A stretch of DNA of 64,000 nucleotides from Pelagibaculum spongiae. Lineage in GTDB: Bacteria; Pseudomonadota; Gammaproteobacteria; Enterobacterales; Pelagibaculaceae. The stretch covers positions 124,001 to 188,000 of the forward strand of contig NZ_QDDL01000001.1 of assembly GCF_003097315.1 (NCBI RefSeq). The letters are read 5' to 3'. The position numbers and the translations under genes were made by a program. The notes under the pieces were generated by a model, which was not told the DNA's origin, made no database searches, and worked only from the letters and a program-made list of their open reading frames with translations. This document shows, in pieces, positions 49,360 through 57,968 of the stretch; the first letter of the stretch is position 1, and each line of letters opens with the position of its first letter.

Positions 49360-50790
49360 ATGAAGTATTTGCTCGCCATTTGCCTCAGCTTTTCTCTATT
49401 GGCCTGCGCAGGGTCAGATCAGAGCGATTCGAAAAATAGCCAAGGTGACGGCAACATCGACACTCCACCCATTGATTTAGTCAATCAACCTGTAGAAGTT
49501 CTTTTCGAAGAATCCGTAAAACCCGGCCACTGGCAAAGGGTTGAACTAGCCGACACTTATTGCGGTGACGGCAGCCAATACAAATTTTTTGTAAACCTAG
49601 ATGCCGAGAGCGATGACTTGTTAATCGCCTTTCAGGGTGGCGGTGCTTGCTGGGATTACGAAAGTTGCACCGGTCAAAATGGTATCCGTGGCGCAGCTAA
49701 CCCCAACGGCATTACCGACAATTTTATGAATTTCCTTGATATGGATAATGGCGGCAGTTTCTGGGGCGCTTCATCTCCAATGGTGCTGCAAAATCACCCG
49801 TGGCATAAAACCGAGCCAGCCAAGTGGAACAAGGTATTTCTTCCTTATTGTACTGGCGATGTGTTCGCCGGAGATAAAGAGCTCAGCTACCCAGATCCTA
49901 CTGGTGAAAACCCTGATTTACAGTGGAAGCACGCTGGCGCAACCAATACATTACGAGTTATTGGCTGGCTAAAACAGAAATTCACTGAAGTTGATCGAAT
50001 GATGACTTATGGTTGCAGCGCCGGTGGCGTTGGCGCGCTGGCTCATTACCAGTCATTGCGAAAGCACATCAATCCAAGAATCGGATTTATGCTAAATGAC
50101 TCTGGCCCGCTATATCCAGCTCAATTAGGTGATAATAGCTGGCAACTACATCAGAAAATTGCCGATAGCTGGAATATCACCACCATGCTTAATGCCGTAT
50201 CTGCTGATATTCCCGGTATTTCAACCGATAATATCGGTAATATAAATCAAGCATTGGCTATCACTTGGCCACAAGATCGATTAGCTCACACTCAATTTAC
50301 CCGTGACGCTAATTATTCTGGTTATTCCTATGAGCGGTTTTTTAATCTTCAACCAGGTGACGAAGAAATCCACCGACTATGGGGTGAAGACCAACAAAAT
50401 CTAATGGATATTTATGACCAATACGAAAACATGGCCTATTTTATTCCATATTTTCGCCCATTCAATGAAAGTCATTGCACCAGTATTCTTGACTTTACCG
50501 ACACTCAAATCACCGGCACCGATAATGGTGACGGAAAAATGATGCACCTAGGCAACTTCATTAATATATTGCTTGATGAAACCCAGCCACTACAAAGTCA
50601 CTTCGAAGCAGCTGACCCTGCAGAACTTGAGCGTAAGTCACTGTATTGGGAATTAATGATCGCCTTAACCGGCATCGGCGGCGAAGCACCTGCAGCAGAC
50701 GAAGAAAGTCAAAGCTCTGGAGCAACTCAAGCCAAGAGCTTCACTCTTGAGCAGTTAACCGCTTTAGGGCCATATCGCCCACAAGAATAA
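49360..50790 (+). CDS. Pectinacetylesterase-family lipoprotein
   Basis: The product is a lipoprotein (lipobox LLAC, Cys16) with a hydrolase domain of the pectinacetylesterase type: LLIAFQGGGACWDYESC near residue 88, VFLPYCTGDVFAGD, the nucleophile motif MTYGCSAGGVGAL near residue 216, and NESHCTSI that may carry the histidine. Family members cleave esters on plant or algal glycans or act on other esters; the substrate here is unknown. The start is the ATG at 49360 with AGGA 7 nt upstream; the frame also has a GTG codon just before it. It is convergent with the T6SS immunity gene and shares a bidirectional terminator with it. Confidence 0.8.
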   Translation: MKYLLAICLSFSLLACAGSDQSDSKNSQGDGNIDTPPIDLVNQPVEVLFEESVKPGHWQRVELADTYCGDGSQYKFFVNLDAESDDLLIAFQGGGACWDYESCTGQNGIRGAANPNGITDNFMNFLDMDNGGSFWGASSPMVLQNHPWHKTEPAKWNKVFLPYCTGDVFAGDKELSYPDPTGENPDLQWKHAGATNTLRVIGWLKQKFTEVDRMMTYGCSAGGVGALAHYQSLRKHINPRIGFMLNDSGPLYPAQLGDNSWQLHQKIADSWNITTMLNAVSADIPGISTDNIGNINQALAITWPQDRLAHTQFTRDANYSGYSYERFFNLQPGDEEIHRLWGEDQQNLMDIYDQYENMAYFIPYFRPFNESHCTSILDFTDTQITGTDNGDGKMMHLGNFINILLDETQPLQSHFEAADPAELERKSLYWELMIALTGIGGEAPAADEESQSSGATQAKSFTLEQLTALGPYRPQE

Positions 50791-50812
50791 ATATTGGCTG
50801 AACAAAAAAAAC

Positions 50813-50831
50813 GGGAGCTATTAAAGCTCCC
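50813..50831. terminator. Bidirectional terminator, copy 3 end
   Basis: GGGAGCT-ATTAA-AGCTCCC flanked by an A tract on one side and ATTTTTAC on the other. It serves both the esterase gene and the last immunity gene. The same sequence recurs at 52807-52825 and 54789-54807. Confidence 0.9.
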
Positions 50832-50863
50832 ATTTTTACGAGTCGCTTTTCAAAAATTAAAAA

Positions 50864-51883
50864 TCAACTGGTTCCGACCAAACCATTTTCTCTTACTCGA
50901 AAAGTTTTCAGCATAATCACGATAATATCTCTAGCATCCATGCCAACCTGTTTGAGTTTGGGGTAATTGGCCATATCCACGGTGCCCTCCAATTCAATAT
51001 AAGGTCTGGCGGTTGAGCCAACCTTTGCATCAGTAGTCACCCAGCGGAATTCCAGACCATCTTTTGCATAGCGAGCATCACTCAAAAACAAACGCCCTGA
51101 ACGCCCTGCCAAATCCAGGCTTTTACTGGCAAAAAGACCGAGTAGCTTTTGTGCCATGCCGTAGTTTTCATTTAACTCTTCTTTGTTTCGCATCACTTTG
51201 GAAAGCATCTGAAAACGATCATTTTTACCATTCCAGTACACTGTACGATAATGAGTTTCACCGCCCGCTTTAGCGACATTTAATGTGAATTCAGGAGTTA
51301 AGCAGACCCCTAGCTGGTTATGCGGCCATGGTAAATAACGCATCGATTTAGGATGAACAGATATATCTCTGAGGTAATCTTCATACTTTCTCTTATAAAC
51401 TTTATCTGCAGCAGGATAAACCCCATGGTAGTCGCCACCAATCGCACTTAAATTAACTGACTTGCCAATTTCCGGAAAGTCCATATAGAAATAGCCATTA
51501 AGGAAGTTATCCTTACTACCCGAACCGAACTCATCATAAAAAAAAGACTCACCAACAATAATCTGCGTATCTGGTACTGATTTTACCTGATAGTAACTAT
51601 CATTACCTTTTTCACGATGAACATAGTCAAGCCACCTCTGGTAGCGATCATCACCAAGAAACAAGCCCTCTTTACCTTCATGCAGATCCTTCCAATAAAA
51701 AGAGATATCCCCGTTGCCATACATCACATTAGCCATCTCCATCGTATCGATCAGATCCATCTGATAACGACCCAAACAGACATTAGTAAAATCCAACCCT
51801 AAATCTTCATCAATCTGCTCATCCATAGAACCAGCACATCCTTGTAAAAAACAAACAAATAACAGCGCCAGTATTATTCTCAT
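50864..51883 (-). CDS. Periplasmic immunity lipoprotein, copy 3 (Tli4-like)
   Basis: The start ATG overlaps the upstream effector stop as ATGA. The mature lipoprotein (lipobox LQGC, Cys16) begins AGSMDEQIDEDLGLDFTNVCLGRYQMDLIDT, which resembles the N-terminal part of Tli4-type T6SS immunity proteins. A variable middle follows (about 50-190) that is close to copy 1, then conserved LPWPHNQLGVCLTPEFTLNVAKAGGETHYRTVYW and STARPYIELEGTVDMANYPKLKQVGMDARDIIVIMLKTFRVRENG. It should sit in the periplasm and neutralise the lipase there. No membrane segment beyond the signal is present. Confidence 0.75.
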   Translation of the reverse strand: MRIILALLFVCFLQGCAGSMDEQIDEDLGLDFTNVCLGRYQMDLIDTMEMANVMYGNGDISFYWKDLHEGKEGLFLGDDRYQRWLDYVHREKGNDSYYQVKSVPDTQIIVGESFFYDEFGSGSKDNFLNGYFYMDFPEIGKSVNLSAIGGDYHGVYPAADKVYKRKYEDYLRDISVHPKSMRYLPWPHNQLGVCLTPEFTLNVAKAGGETHYRTVYWNGKNDRFQMLSKVMRNKEELNENYGMAQKLLGLFASKSLDLAGRSGRLFLSDARYAKDGLEFRWVTTDAKVGSTARPYIELEGTVDMANYPKLKQVGMDARDIIVIMLKTFRVRENGLVGTS

Positions 51884-52827
51884 ACCACCACCTGACATTT
51901 TGATTTATAAGACTCCCGCACAATCTCTTGAATACGAGATGTGATTTCCTTGGACACCTGATGATCAAGAAAAAACGTCTGATGACCTTCTTCAACCTTC
52001 AAACCTATTGAAATTAAAAAACCATTTTCAGATCTCGCGTCTCCTCCAGATCCTTTAGGTACCGTTCCATCACCACCAGCCCACGGTGGTAACAATTCAA
52101 TCAAAGAAATACCTGGTATTTTTCCAGTTATACTTTCGCGACCAGCCCAATAACTTGAACGCAAGCTTGCTTTTTTGACTGCCTGGTAGTTCTTTTCTTC
52201 TTCTTTATTTACCACTTCTTTATTCCCTGCAGCAAAAAACCATTTATGATTATCATTGCTTATTATTTCCCATGAAGAATAATTACCACTACATCCACCT
52301 CGCTCCAACCAGATACAAACATCATAAGATGGCATTTCGGAATTCTCTGAGTAAAACATTGTCGTATCATTGTGAAACTTTCCTCCTAAAACACTCCAAA
52401 ATCGACCTGCAGCAACTATTCTTCTCATGTAATTTTTCTTAACAAGCTCGATGTTTCTAGGGATCTTTTCAACCCCCACAGATATCAGCTCATCAGAAAA
52501 CAATGAATACCACTGAGACGTGGTCTTATAAAAGTCATATATTTTCTCTCTTGGATAGGCATCAATCAGACTATGTTCTTTTTTATGACGATCAACTAAC
52601 TTCAACCATTTGTAATCTGGCTGTATAGTTTGGTACAAATGATTTGGTAGCAACTCAAGTCCACCTTGGCAAAAAGCCAGCATTGCAGAAACTTCAGCAG
52701 CATTTTTACCTAACACAAAACCTACACCACCATCATAACCACAATGGGCATTTCGATAAGCTGTTGCAGCACCATTAGTCGGCATAGCACCATGAATCAT
52801 AAAAACGGGAGCTATTAAAGCTCCCAT
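51880..52827 (-). CDS. Truncated lipase effector cassette, copy 3
   Basis: The frame's first 9 codons are translated terminator (MGALIAPVF); homology to the intact effector begins at MIHGAMPTNG (52800), 19 residues after the catalytic serine. The copy therefore lacks the N-terminal half with HSMGG but keeps GGDGTV (likely acid) and the C-terminal region. Its middle segment (ELISVGVEKIPRNIELVKK... to ...LERGGCSGNYSSW) is identical to that of copy 1. No ribosome site precedes the start and a terminator lies just upstream, so expression is unlikely. It may be a silent cassette or decayed remnant. Confidence 0.75.
   Translation of the reverse strand: MGALIAPVFMIHGAMPTNGAATAYRNAHCGYDGGVGFVLGKNAAEVSAMLAFCQGGLELLPNHLYQTIQPDYKWLKLVDRHKKEHSLIDAYPREKIYDFYKTTSQWYSLFSDELISVGVEKIPRNIELVKKNYMRRIVAAGRFWSVLGGKFHNDTTMFYSENSEMPSYDVCIWLERGGCSGNYSSWEIISNDNHKWFFAAGNKEVVNKEEEKNYQAVKKASLRSSYWAGRESITGKIPGISLIELLPPWAGGDGTVPKGSGGDARSENGFLISIGLKVEEGHQTFFLDHQVSKEITSRIQEIVRESYKSKCQVVV
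52807..52825 (-). terminator. Terminator between cassettes 2 and 3
   Basis: This is the same GGGAGCT-ATTAA-AGCTCCC stem with T run as at 50813. It follows the copy 2 immunity gene and is fused to the truncated copy 3 effector. Confidence 0.88.
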
Positions 52828-52857
52828 TTTTACGAATTGCTTTTCAAAAATTAAAAA

Positions 52858-53871
52858 TCAACTGGTTCCGATCAAACCATTTTCTCTTACTCGAAAAGTT
52901 TTCAGCATAATCACGATAATATCTCTAGCATCCATGCCAACCTGTTTAAACTTGGGGTAATTTGCCATATCCACCGTACCCTCCAATTCAATATAAGGTC
53001 TGGCGGTTGAGCCAATTTTTGCATCTGTGGTGACCCAGCGAAACTCCAGACCATCTTTTGCATAGCGAGCATCACTTAAAAACAAACGCCCTGATCGCCC
53101 TGCCAAATCCAAGCTTTTACTGGCAAACAGGCCGAGTAGCTTTTGTGCCGTGCCGTAGTTTTCACTGAGCTCCTCTTTGTTTTTCATTACATTTACATTA
53201 ATTTCAAACCGATCATTTTTACCGTTCCACCAAACGGTTCGGTAATGCTTCTCACCACCAGCCTTAGCAACATTTAAAGTAAAATCAGATGTTAAACAAA
53301 CACCCAGTTGATTGTGGGGCCAAGGCAAGTGAAGTAGACGATCCAGATCATCTTTCGCCGGATGCAGCAGTTTTTTAAATTTATTTCGGTATTCAGAATC
53401 ACTTGCTAAAAAATTACCTTCCGTGCCAGACAATGCTAACCTGGCATATACTGCACGATTTAATGATGAAAAGTCTTTTAGCAAAAAACCTTTCAATAAA
53501 AACTTCTCACCCTCATCGCCATATTTATTTTCAAAAAATGTTTCAGATTCAATAACCCTAACATCATCACTCAACGGGTATGCCCTGTACTTCCTTCTAG
53601 ATTCTTTCTGAATACTTTTTGACCATTTATCAAACCTTTCCCTGCCATCAAAGGTCAAACTTTCAGTCAGATTACTATCAAGATAAAATGAAACCGATCT
53701 GTTGCCATACATCAAACTGGACATTTTCAAAGTATCAATCAAATCCATCTGATAACGACCCAAACAGACATTAGTAAAATCCAATCCTAAATCTTCATCA
53801 ATCTGCTCATCCATAGAACCAGCACATCCTTGTAAAAAACAAACAAATAACAGCGCCAGTATTATTCTCAT
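52858..53871 (-). CDS. Periplasmic immunity lipoprotein, copy 2 (divergent)
   Basis: The signal and lipobox (LQGC, Cys16) and first 45 residues are the same as copy 3, and the C-terminal 130 residues are nearly identical. The middle is strongly different: SLMYGNRSVSFYLDSNLTE, KYRAYPLSDDVRVIESETFFENKYG, LKDFSSLNRAVYARLALSG, in place of the YGNGDIS..W / FLNGYFY segments of copies 1 and 3. The ATG overlaps the upstream effector stop by 4 nt. The middle probably sets binding specificity, as the partner effector in this unit also differs in its own middle. Confidence 0.75.
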   Translation of the reverse strand: MRIILALLFVCFLQGCAGSMDEQIDEDLGLDFTNVCLGRYQMDLIDTLKMSSLMYGNRSVSFYLDSNLTESLTFDGRERFDKWSKSIQKESRRKYRAYPLSDDVRVIESETFFENKYGDEGEKFLLKGFLLKDFSSLNRAVYARLALSGTEGNFLASDSEYRNKFKKLLHPAKDDLDRLLHLPWPHNQLGVCLTSDFTLNVAKAGGEKHYRTVWWNGKNDRFEINVNVMKNKEELSENYGTAQKLLGLFASKSLDLAGRSGRLFLSDARYAKDGLEFRWVTTDAKIGSTARPYIELEGTVDMANYPKFKQVGMDARDIIVIMLKTFRVRENGLIGTS

Positions 53872-54809
53872 ACCACCACCTGACATTTTGATTTATAAGT
53901 CTCCTGCATAATCTCTTGAATACGAGATGTAATTTCCTTGGACACCTGATGATCAAGAAAAAACGCCTGGTGACCTTCCTCAGTTTGCAAGCCAATTGAA
54001 ATCAAAGAACCGCTTTCAGAATTTGCATCTCTTCCAGCCCCTTTATGTACCGTTCCATCACCACCAGCCCACGGTGGTGACAATTCAATCAAAGAAATAC
54101 CTGGTATTTTTCCAGTTATACTTTCGCGACCAGCCCAATAACTTGAACGTAAGCTTGCCTTTTTGATTGCCTGGTAGTTCTTTTCTTCTTCTTTATTTAC
54201 CACTTCTTTATTCCCTGCAGCAAAAAACCATTTATGATTATCATTGCTTATTATTTCCCATTCAATATAATCACCTGAGCATTTCCCTCGTTCTCCCCAG
54301 ACACAAACATCATAAGAAGGCATATCAGCATTTACCGAATAAAATAGCACTGTATCAGAATGAAATTTTCCTGCTGTAAAAAGCCAGAAATCGGCAACTT
54401 TATCAACCCTCTTTTCGTACTCATCCCTATAGCTATCCACATCAAAACTGTCATTCTCAGGCGACATTATTTTCAATGAAAATAATGAATACCACTGAGA
54501 TGTGGTCTTATAAAAGTCATATATTTTCTCTCTTGGATAGGCATCAATCAGACTATGTTCTTTTTTATGACGATCAACTAACTTCAACCATTTGTAATCT
54601 GGCTGTATAGTTTGGTACAAATGATTTGCTAGCAACTCAAGTCCACCTTGGCAAAAAGCCAGCATTGCAGAAACTTCAGCAGCATTTTTACCTAACACAA
54701 AACCTACACCACCATCATAACCACAATGGGCATTTCGATAAGCTGTTGCAGCACCATTAGTCGGCATAGCACCATGAATCATAAAAACGGGAGCTATTAA
54801 AGCTCCCAT
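53868..54809 (-). CDS. Truncated lipase effector cassette, copy 2 (divergent)
   Basis: This copy is built like copy 3: terminator-derived first codons, homology from MIHGAMPTNG (54782), no catalytic serine domain. Between YDFYKTTSQWYSLFS and WEIISNDNHKWFF it carries a different segment (KIMSPENDSFDVDSYRDEYEKRVDKVADFWLFTAGKFHSD... GERGKCSGDYIE, described in parts) from copies 1 and 3. It keeps GGDGTVHKG and the C-terminal DHQVSKEITSRIQEI. No ribosome site is visible. It pairs with the divergent immunity gene that follows. Confidence 0.75.
   Translation of the reverse strand: MGALIAPVFMIHGAMPTNGAATAYRNAHCGYDGGVGFVLGKNAAEVSAMLAFCQGGLELLANHLYQTIQPDYKWLKLVDRHKKEHSLIDAYPREKIYDFYKTTSQWYSLFSLKIMSPENDSFDVDSYRDEYEKRVDKVADFWLFTAGKFHSDTVLFYSVNADMPSYDVCVWGERGKCSGDYIEWEIISNDNHKWFFAAGNKEVVNKEEEKNYQAIKKASLRSSYWAGRESITGKIPGISLIELSPPWAGGDGTVHKGAGRDANSESGSLISIGLQTEEGHQAFFLDHQVSKEITSRIQEIMQETYKSKCQVVV
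54789..54807 (-). terminator. Terminator of the intact T6SS effector operon
   Basis: GGGAGCT-ATTAA-AGCTCCC with flanking T run follows the copy 1 immunity gene by about 33 nt. It closes the vgrG-to-immunity operon and separates it from the truncated cassettes. Confidence 0.88.
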
Positions 54810-54839
54810 TTTTACGAATTGCTTTTCAAAAATTAAAAA

Positions 54840-55859
54840 TCAACTGGTTCCGATCAAACCATTTTCTCTTACTCGAAAAGTTTTCAGCATAATCACGATA
54901 ATATCTCTAGCATCCATGCCAACCTGTTTAAGCTTGGGGTAATTTGCCATATCCACCGTACCCTCCAATTCAATATAAGGTCTGGCGGTTGAGCCAATTT
55001 TTGCATCTGTGGTGACCCAGCGAAACTCCAGACCATCTTCGGCATAGCGCGCATCACTCAAAAATAGCTGGCCATCTCGCCCGGCCAAATCAAGATTTTT
55101 ACTAGCAAACAAACCAAATAACTTCTGCGCCATACCGCGCTTTTTATTCAATTGTTCTCTGCTTTCCATTACTCTGGCAGTCATTTGAAAACGATCATTC
55201 TTGCCATTCCAATAAACCGTACGGTAATGCGTTTCTCCGCCTGCTTTAGCAACATTCAAGGTGAATTCTGGCGTTAAACAAACACCCAATTGACTGTGTG
55301 GCCACAGCAGATAAATCAACGACTTAGGGTAAATCGAAATTTCTTTTAAATACAAATAATATTTTTTCTTGTAATTTACATCCTTAACTGGATATACACC
55401 GTAGCTGTCACCACCATTCACGTCAAACCCTAATGATTTTTTCACTTTAGGGAAATCTTTATAAAAATACCCATTTAAAAAATGGTTTTTTCTTCCGGAA
55501 TTAAATTCATCATGAAAAAAAGAATAACCTACAATAATACTAACACCTTCAGTCGAGTTAACATGAAAAAATTCATCATTTCCTTTTTTCCTGTGAACAT
55601 AGTCAAGCCAATTTTGATACCTAGCATCACCTGAAAACATACCTTTTTCCCCTTCTTCAGGATCGCGCCAATAAAGGGATATATCACCATTCCCATACAT
55701 TACGCTGGACATTTTCATCGTGTCTATCAAGTCCATTTGATAGCGCCCCAAACAAACGTTGTTAAAACCCAAACCTAAATCTTTATCAATTTGTTCATCC
55801 ATGGAACTAACGCATCCTTGCAAAGATAAAATAAACAACAGTCCCAGCGTTATTTTCAT
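54840..55859 (-). CDS. Periplasmic immunity lipoprotein, copy 1 (cognate)
   Basis: The ATG overlaps the intact effector stop (ATGA). It has lipobox LQGC (Cys16), then VSSMDEQIDKDLGLGFNNVCLGRYQMDLIDT as in Tli4-type immunity proteins, a middle with VMYGNGDISLYWRD and FLNGYFYKDF, and the conserved C-terminal half with LGVCLTPEFTLNVAKAGGETHYR. As the direct partner of the intact lipase it is probably the cognate immunity protein, acting in the periplasm. Its signal peptide and ends are a little different from copies 2 and 3. Confidence 0.8.
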   Translation of the reverse strand: MKITLGLLFILSLQGCVSSMDEQIDKDLGLGFNNVCLGRYQMDLIDTMKMSSVMYGNGDISLYWRDPEEGEKGMFSGDARYQNWLDYVHRKKGNDEFFHVNSTEGVSIIVGYSFFHDEFNSGRKNHFLNGYFYKDFPKVKKSLGFDVNGGDSYGVYPVKDVNYKKKYYLYLKEISIYPKSLIYLLWPHSQLGVCLTPEFTLNVAKAGGETHYRTVYWNGKNDRFQMTARVMESREQLNKKRGMAQKLFGLFASKNLDLAGRDGQLFLSDARYAEDGLEFRWVTTDAKIGSTARPYIELEGTVDMANYPKLKQVGMDARDIIVIMLKTFRVRENGLIGTS

Positions 55860-57601
55860 AGCGCCACCTGACATTTTGATTTATAAGTCTCCTGCATAAT
55901 CTCTTGAATACGAGATGTAATTTCCTTGGACACCTGATGATCAAGAAAAAACGCCTGGTGACCTTCCTCAGTTTGCAAGCCAATTGAAATTAAAGAACCA
56001 TTTTCAGATCTCACGTCTCTTCCAGATCCTTTATGTACCGTTCCATCACCACCAGCCCACGGTGGTAACAATTTAATCAAAGAAATACCTGGTATTTTTC
56101 CAGTTATACTTTCGCGACCAGCCCAATAACTTGAACGCAAGCTTGCTTTTTTGACTGCCTGGTAGTTCTTTTCTTCTTCTTTATTTACCACTTCTTTATT
56201 CCCTGCAGCAAAAAACCATTTATGATTATCATTGCTTATTATTTCCCATGAAGAATAATTACCACTACATCCACCTCGCTCCAACCAGATACAAACATCA
56301 TAAGATGGCATTTCGGAATTCTCTGAGTAAAACATTGTCGTATCATTGTGAAACTTTCCTCCTAAAACACTCCAAAATCGACCTGCAGCAACTATTCTTC
56401 TCATGTAATTTTTCTTAACAAGCTCGATGTTTCTAGGGATCTTTTCAACCCCCACAGATATCAGCTCATCAGAAAACAATGAATACCACTGAGATGTGGT
56501 CTTATAAAAGTCATATATTTTCTCTCTTGGATAGGCATCAATCAGACTATGTTCTTTTTTATGACGATCAACTAACTTCAACCATTTGTAATCTGGCTGT
56601 ATAGTTTGGTACAAATGATTTGGTAGCAACTCAAGTCCGCCTTGGCAAAAAGCCAGAACAGCAGACACTTCTGCAGCATTTTTTCCAAGTATCGGAGCTG
56701 CTATACCGTCATAGCCACAGTGAGCATTACGGTAGGTCGCCGCTGAACCATTTGTTGGCATAGCACCGTGAATCATATAATCAATTTCTGCACCTTGAAG
56801 ATGTGCCGAACGTGCGGCAAGTCCACCCATTGAATGAGTGATCATAATGACCTGCACATCTGATTCAGAAACTTCAGCTTGCTTTGCCATTTCTTGTCGA
56901 AATTGAGTTACTTTTTGTTTAATTCTTTTACCAGAGACTTCATTGCTCAGCATCCAATTATAACCGGCACAAAAGGTACCAAATTCAACACCATGAAATC
57001 CTTCTTGCCACTTGAGGGTTTGTGATAATTCTTTATCTAGGTAATGTAAAAAATTACCATAGCTATCCCACGTAACTTCTCCCCACCCCCGCTTTCGCTT
57101 TTGTTCAATCTCGGCTGGAAAAACGGTTGTGACATACCTGAAATGATCGTTACTACCGGCATCCACCTCCAATAGGTCATCTTGCCTTTCATAGCCGTTG
57201 CTCAAATCAGAGTTAACCAGTAATACCTTTCTGCTTTCTGCGTCTTTCAAAAAAAGATCTGATAAACTGGCACCTGTTCTGAATTTTCTCGCTACCTGTA
57301 TTACCGCTTCATTAACATTTTTGGTGACAGGCTTAACATATCGATAATACTGCTTTTTCAGCATTCTGCCTGCTTCCATATACCATTCAGGCTCAACATT
57401 AAAATCTTCAAGCACTTGTTTTCTTTTCAGCGTCTCCCGAAGAAAATTACCCGATAATTCACCATGCAAGCCCGCAGCAGGATCCCACACCACATCTTCA
57501 CGGTCAGTACTATACAATCGACTCCCCATAATCCCTGGCACAAAAACAAATGCTACTGCACCTTTTTTACATGCGCATTTTTGCTCAACTGGCACAATCA
57601 T
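55856..57601 (-). CDS. T6SS lipase effector (Tle-like, alpha/beta hydrolase)
   Basis: The 581-residue product begins with CACKKGAVAFVFVPGIMGSRLYS (PGIMGS oxyanion region as in LCAT/PGAP1-like hydrolases), has the nucleophile elbow VIMITHSMGGLAAR (Ser near 257), the acid region PPWAGGDGTVHKGSG, and a histidine near the C-terminus in GHQAFFLDHQVSKEI. T6SS lipases of this kind attack membrane phospholipids in the target periplasm, consistent with a periplasmic immunity lipoprotein next door. The ATG at 57601 is directly after an AAAGGAG; a GTG two codons later (57595) has a better 6-nt spacing. It overlaps the 118-residue gene upstream. The C-terminal half exists in two further copies downstream. 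Confidence 0.85.
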   Translation of the reverse strand: MIVPVEQKCACKKGAVAFVFVPGIMGSRLYSTDREDVVWDPAAGLHGELSGNFLRETLKRKQVLEDFNVEPEWYMEAGRMLKKQYYRYVKPVTKNVNEAVIQVARKFRTGASLSDLFLKDAESRKVLLVNSDLSNGYERQDDLLEVDAGSNDHFRYVTTVFPAEIEQKRKRGWGEVTWDSYGNFLHYLDKELSQTLKWQEGFHGVEFGTFCAGYNWMLSNEVSGKRIKQKVTQFRQEMAKQAEVSESDVQVIMITHSMGGLAARSAHLQGAEIDYMIHGAMPTNGSAATYRNAHCGYDGIAAPILGKNAAEVSAVLAFCQGGLELLPNHLYQTIQPDYKWLKLVDRHKKEHSLIDAYPREKIYDFYKTTSQWYSLFSDELISVGVEKIPRNIELVKKNYMRRIVAAGRFWSVLGGKFHNDTTMFYSENSEMPSYDVCIWLERGGCSGNYSSWEIISNDNHKWFFAAGNKEVVNKEEEKNYQAVKKASLRSSYWAGRESITGKIPGISLIKLLPPWAGGDGTVHKGSGRDVRSENGSLISIGLQTEEGHQAFFLDHQVSKEITSRIQEIMQETYKSKCQVAL

Positions 57602-57941
57602 CTCCTTTATTCGCTTGATACTGCCGCTGAGCAAACAACTGCAGTTGCTTACTAATCGATTCTTTTTTAGCTGGCGATTTCAGCAGTTTAATAACCCACG
57701 CTTGCCCCAACAGGCCGGGAATAAAGTGCAATGCTTCTATCATTCTCTTTAAGTGCTGCAGCTCAACAAAGCCTAAGCTGCGCAACAGCCTAATTTGTGG
57801 TATTAACACCGGTTCTAATACAGCCCAATCATCTGGCGGGTTAGGCAATGTCAGCAGATGTTCAATTAATGAATTTCGTAACACTGTTAATTGCTGATAT
57901 TGAAAGACCTGAAGATCATCATCAGTCAGTAGATAAACCAT
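57585..57941 (-). CDS. Unknown protein between PAAR and lipase effector (118 aa)
   Basis: The small acidic-to-neutral protein is helical, with two leucine-rich stretches (LTVLRNSLIEHLLTLPNPPDDW; VLIPQIRLLRSLGFVELQHLKRMIEALHFIPGLLGQAWVIKLL). I do not recognise it. It is encoded between PAAR and the effector, with the effector start overlapping its stop, so a role as an effector chaperone, adaptor or loading factor is a reasonable inference. It has no signal or transmembrane segment. Confidence 0.6.
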   Translation of the reverse strand: MVYLLTDDDLQVFQYQQLTVLRNSLIEHLLTLPNPPDDWAVLEPVLIPQIRLLRSLGFVELQHLKRMIEALHFIPGLLGQAWVIKLLKSPAKKESISKQLQLFAQRQYQANKGDDCAS

Positions 57942-57968
57942 AAATCATCCTTGATTCGCATTTTTTAT

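Larger units (their letters stand above)
50813..54809 (-). repeat. Two tandem 2-kb effector-immunity cassettes
   Basis: Terminator copies at 50813, 52807 and 54789 mark a period of 1994 and 1982 bp. Each unit holds the C-terminal half of the lipase effector gene, a full immunity lipoprotein gene overlapping it by 4 nt, and the hairpin terminator. The junctions join the terminator T run directly to the effector codons for MIHGAMPTNG. The flanks of the units are nearly identical, while inner segments of the effector and immunity genes differ. Confidence 0.9.
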
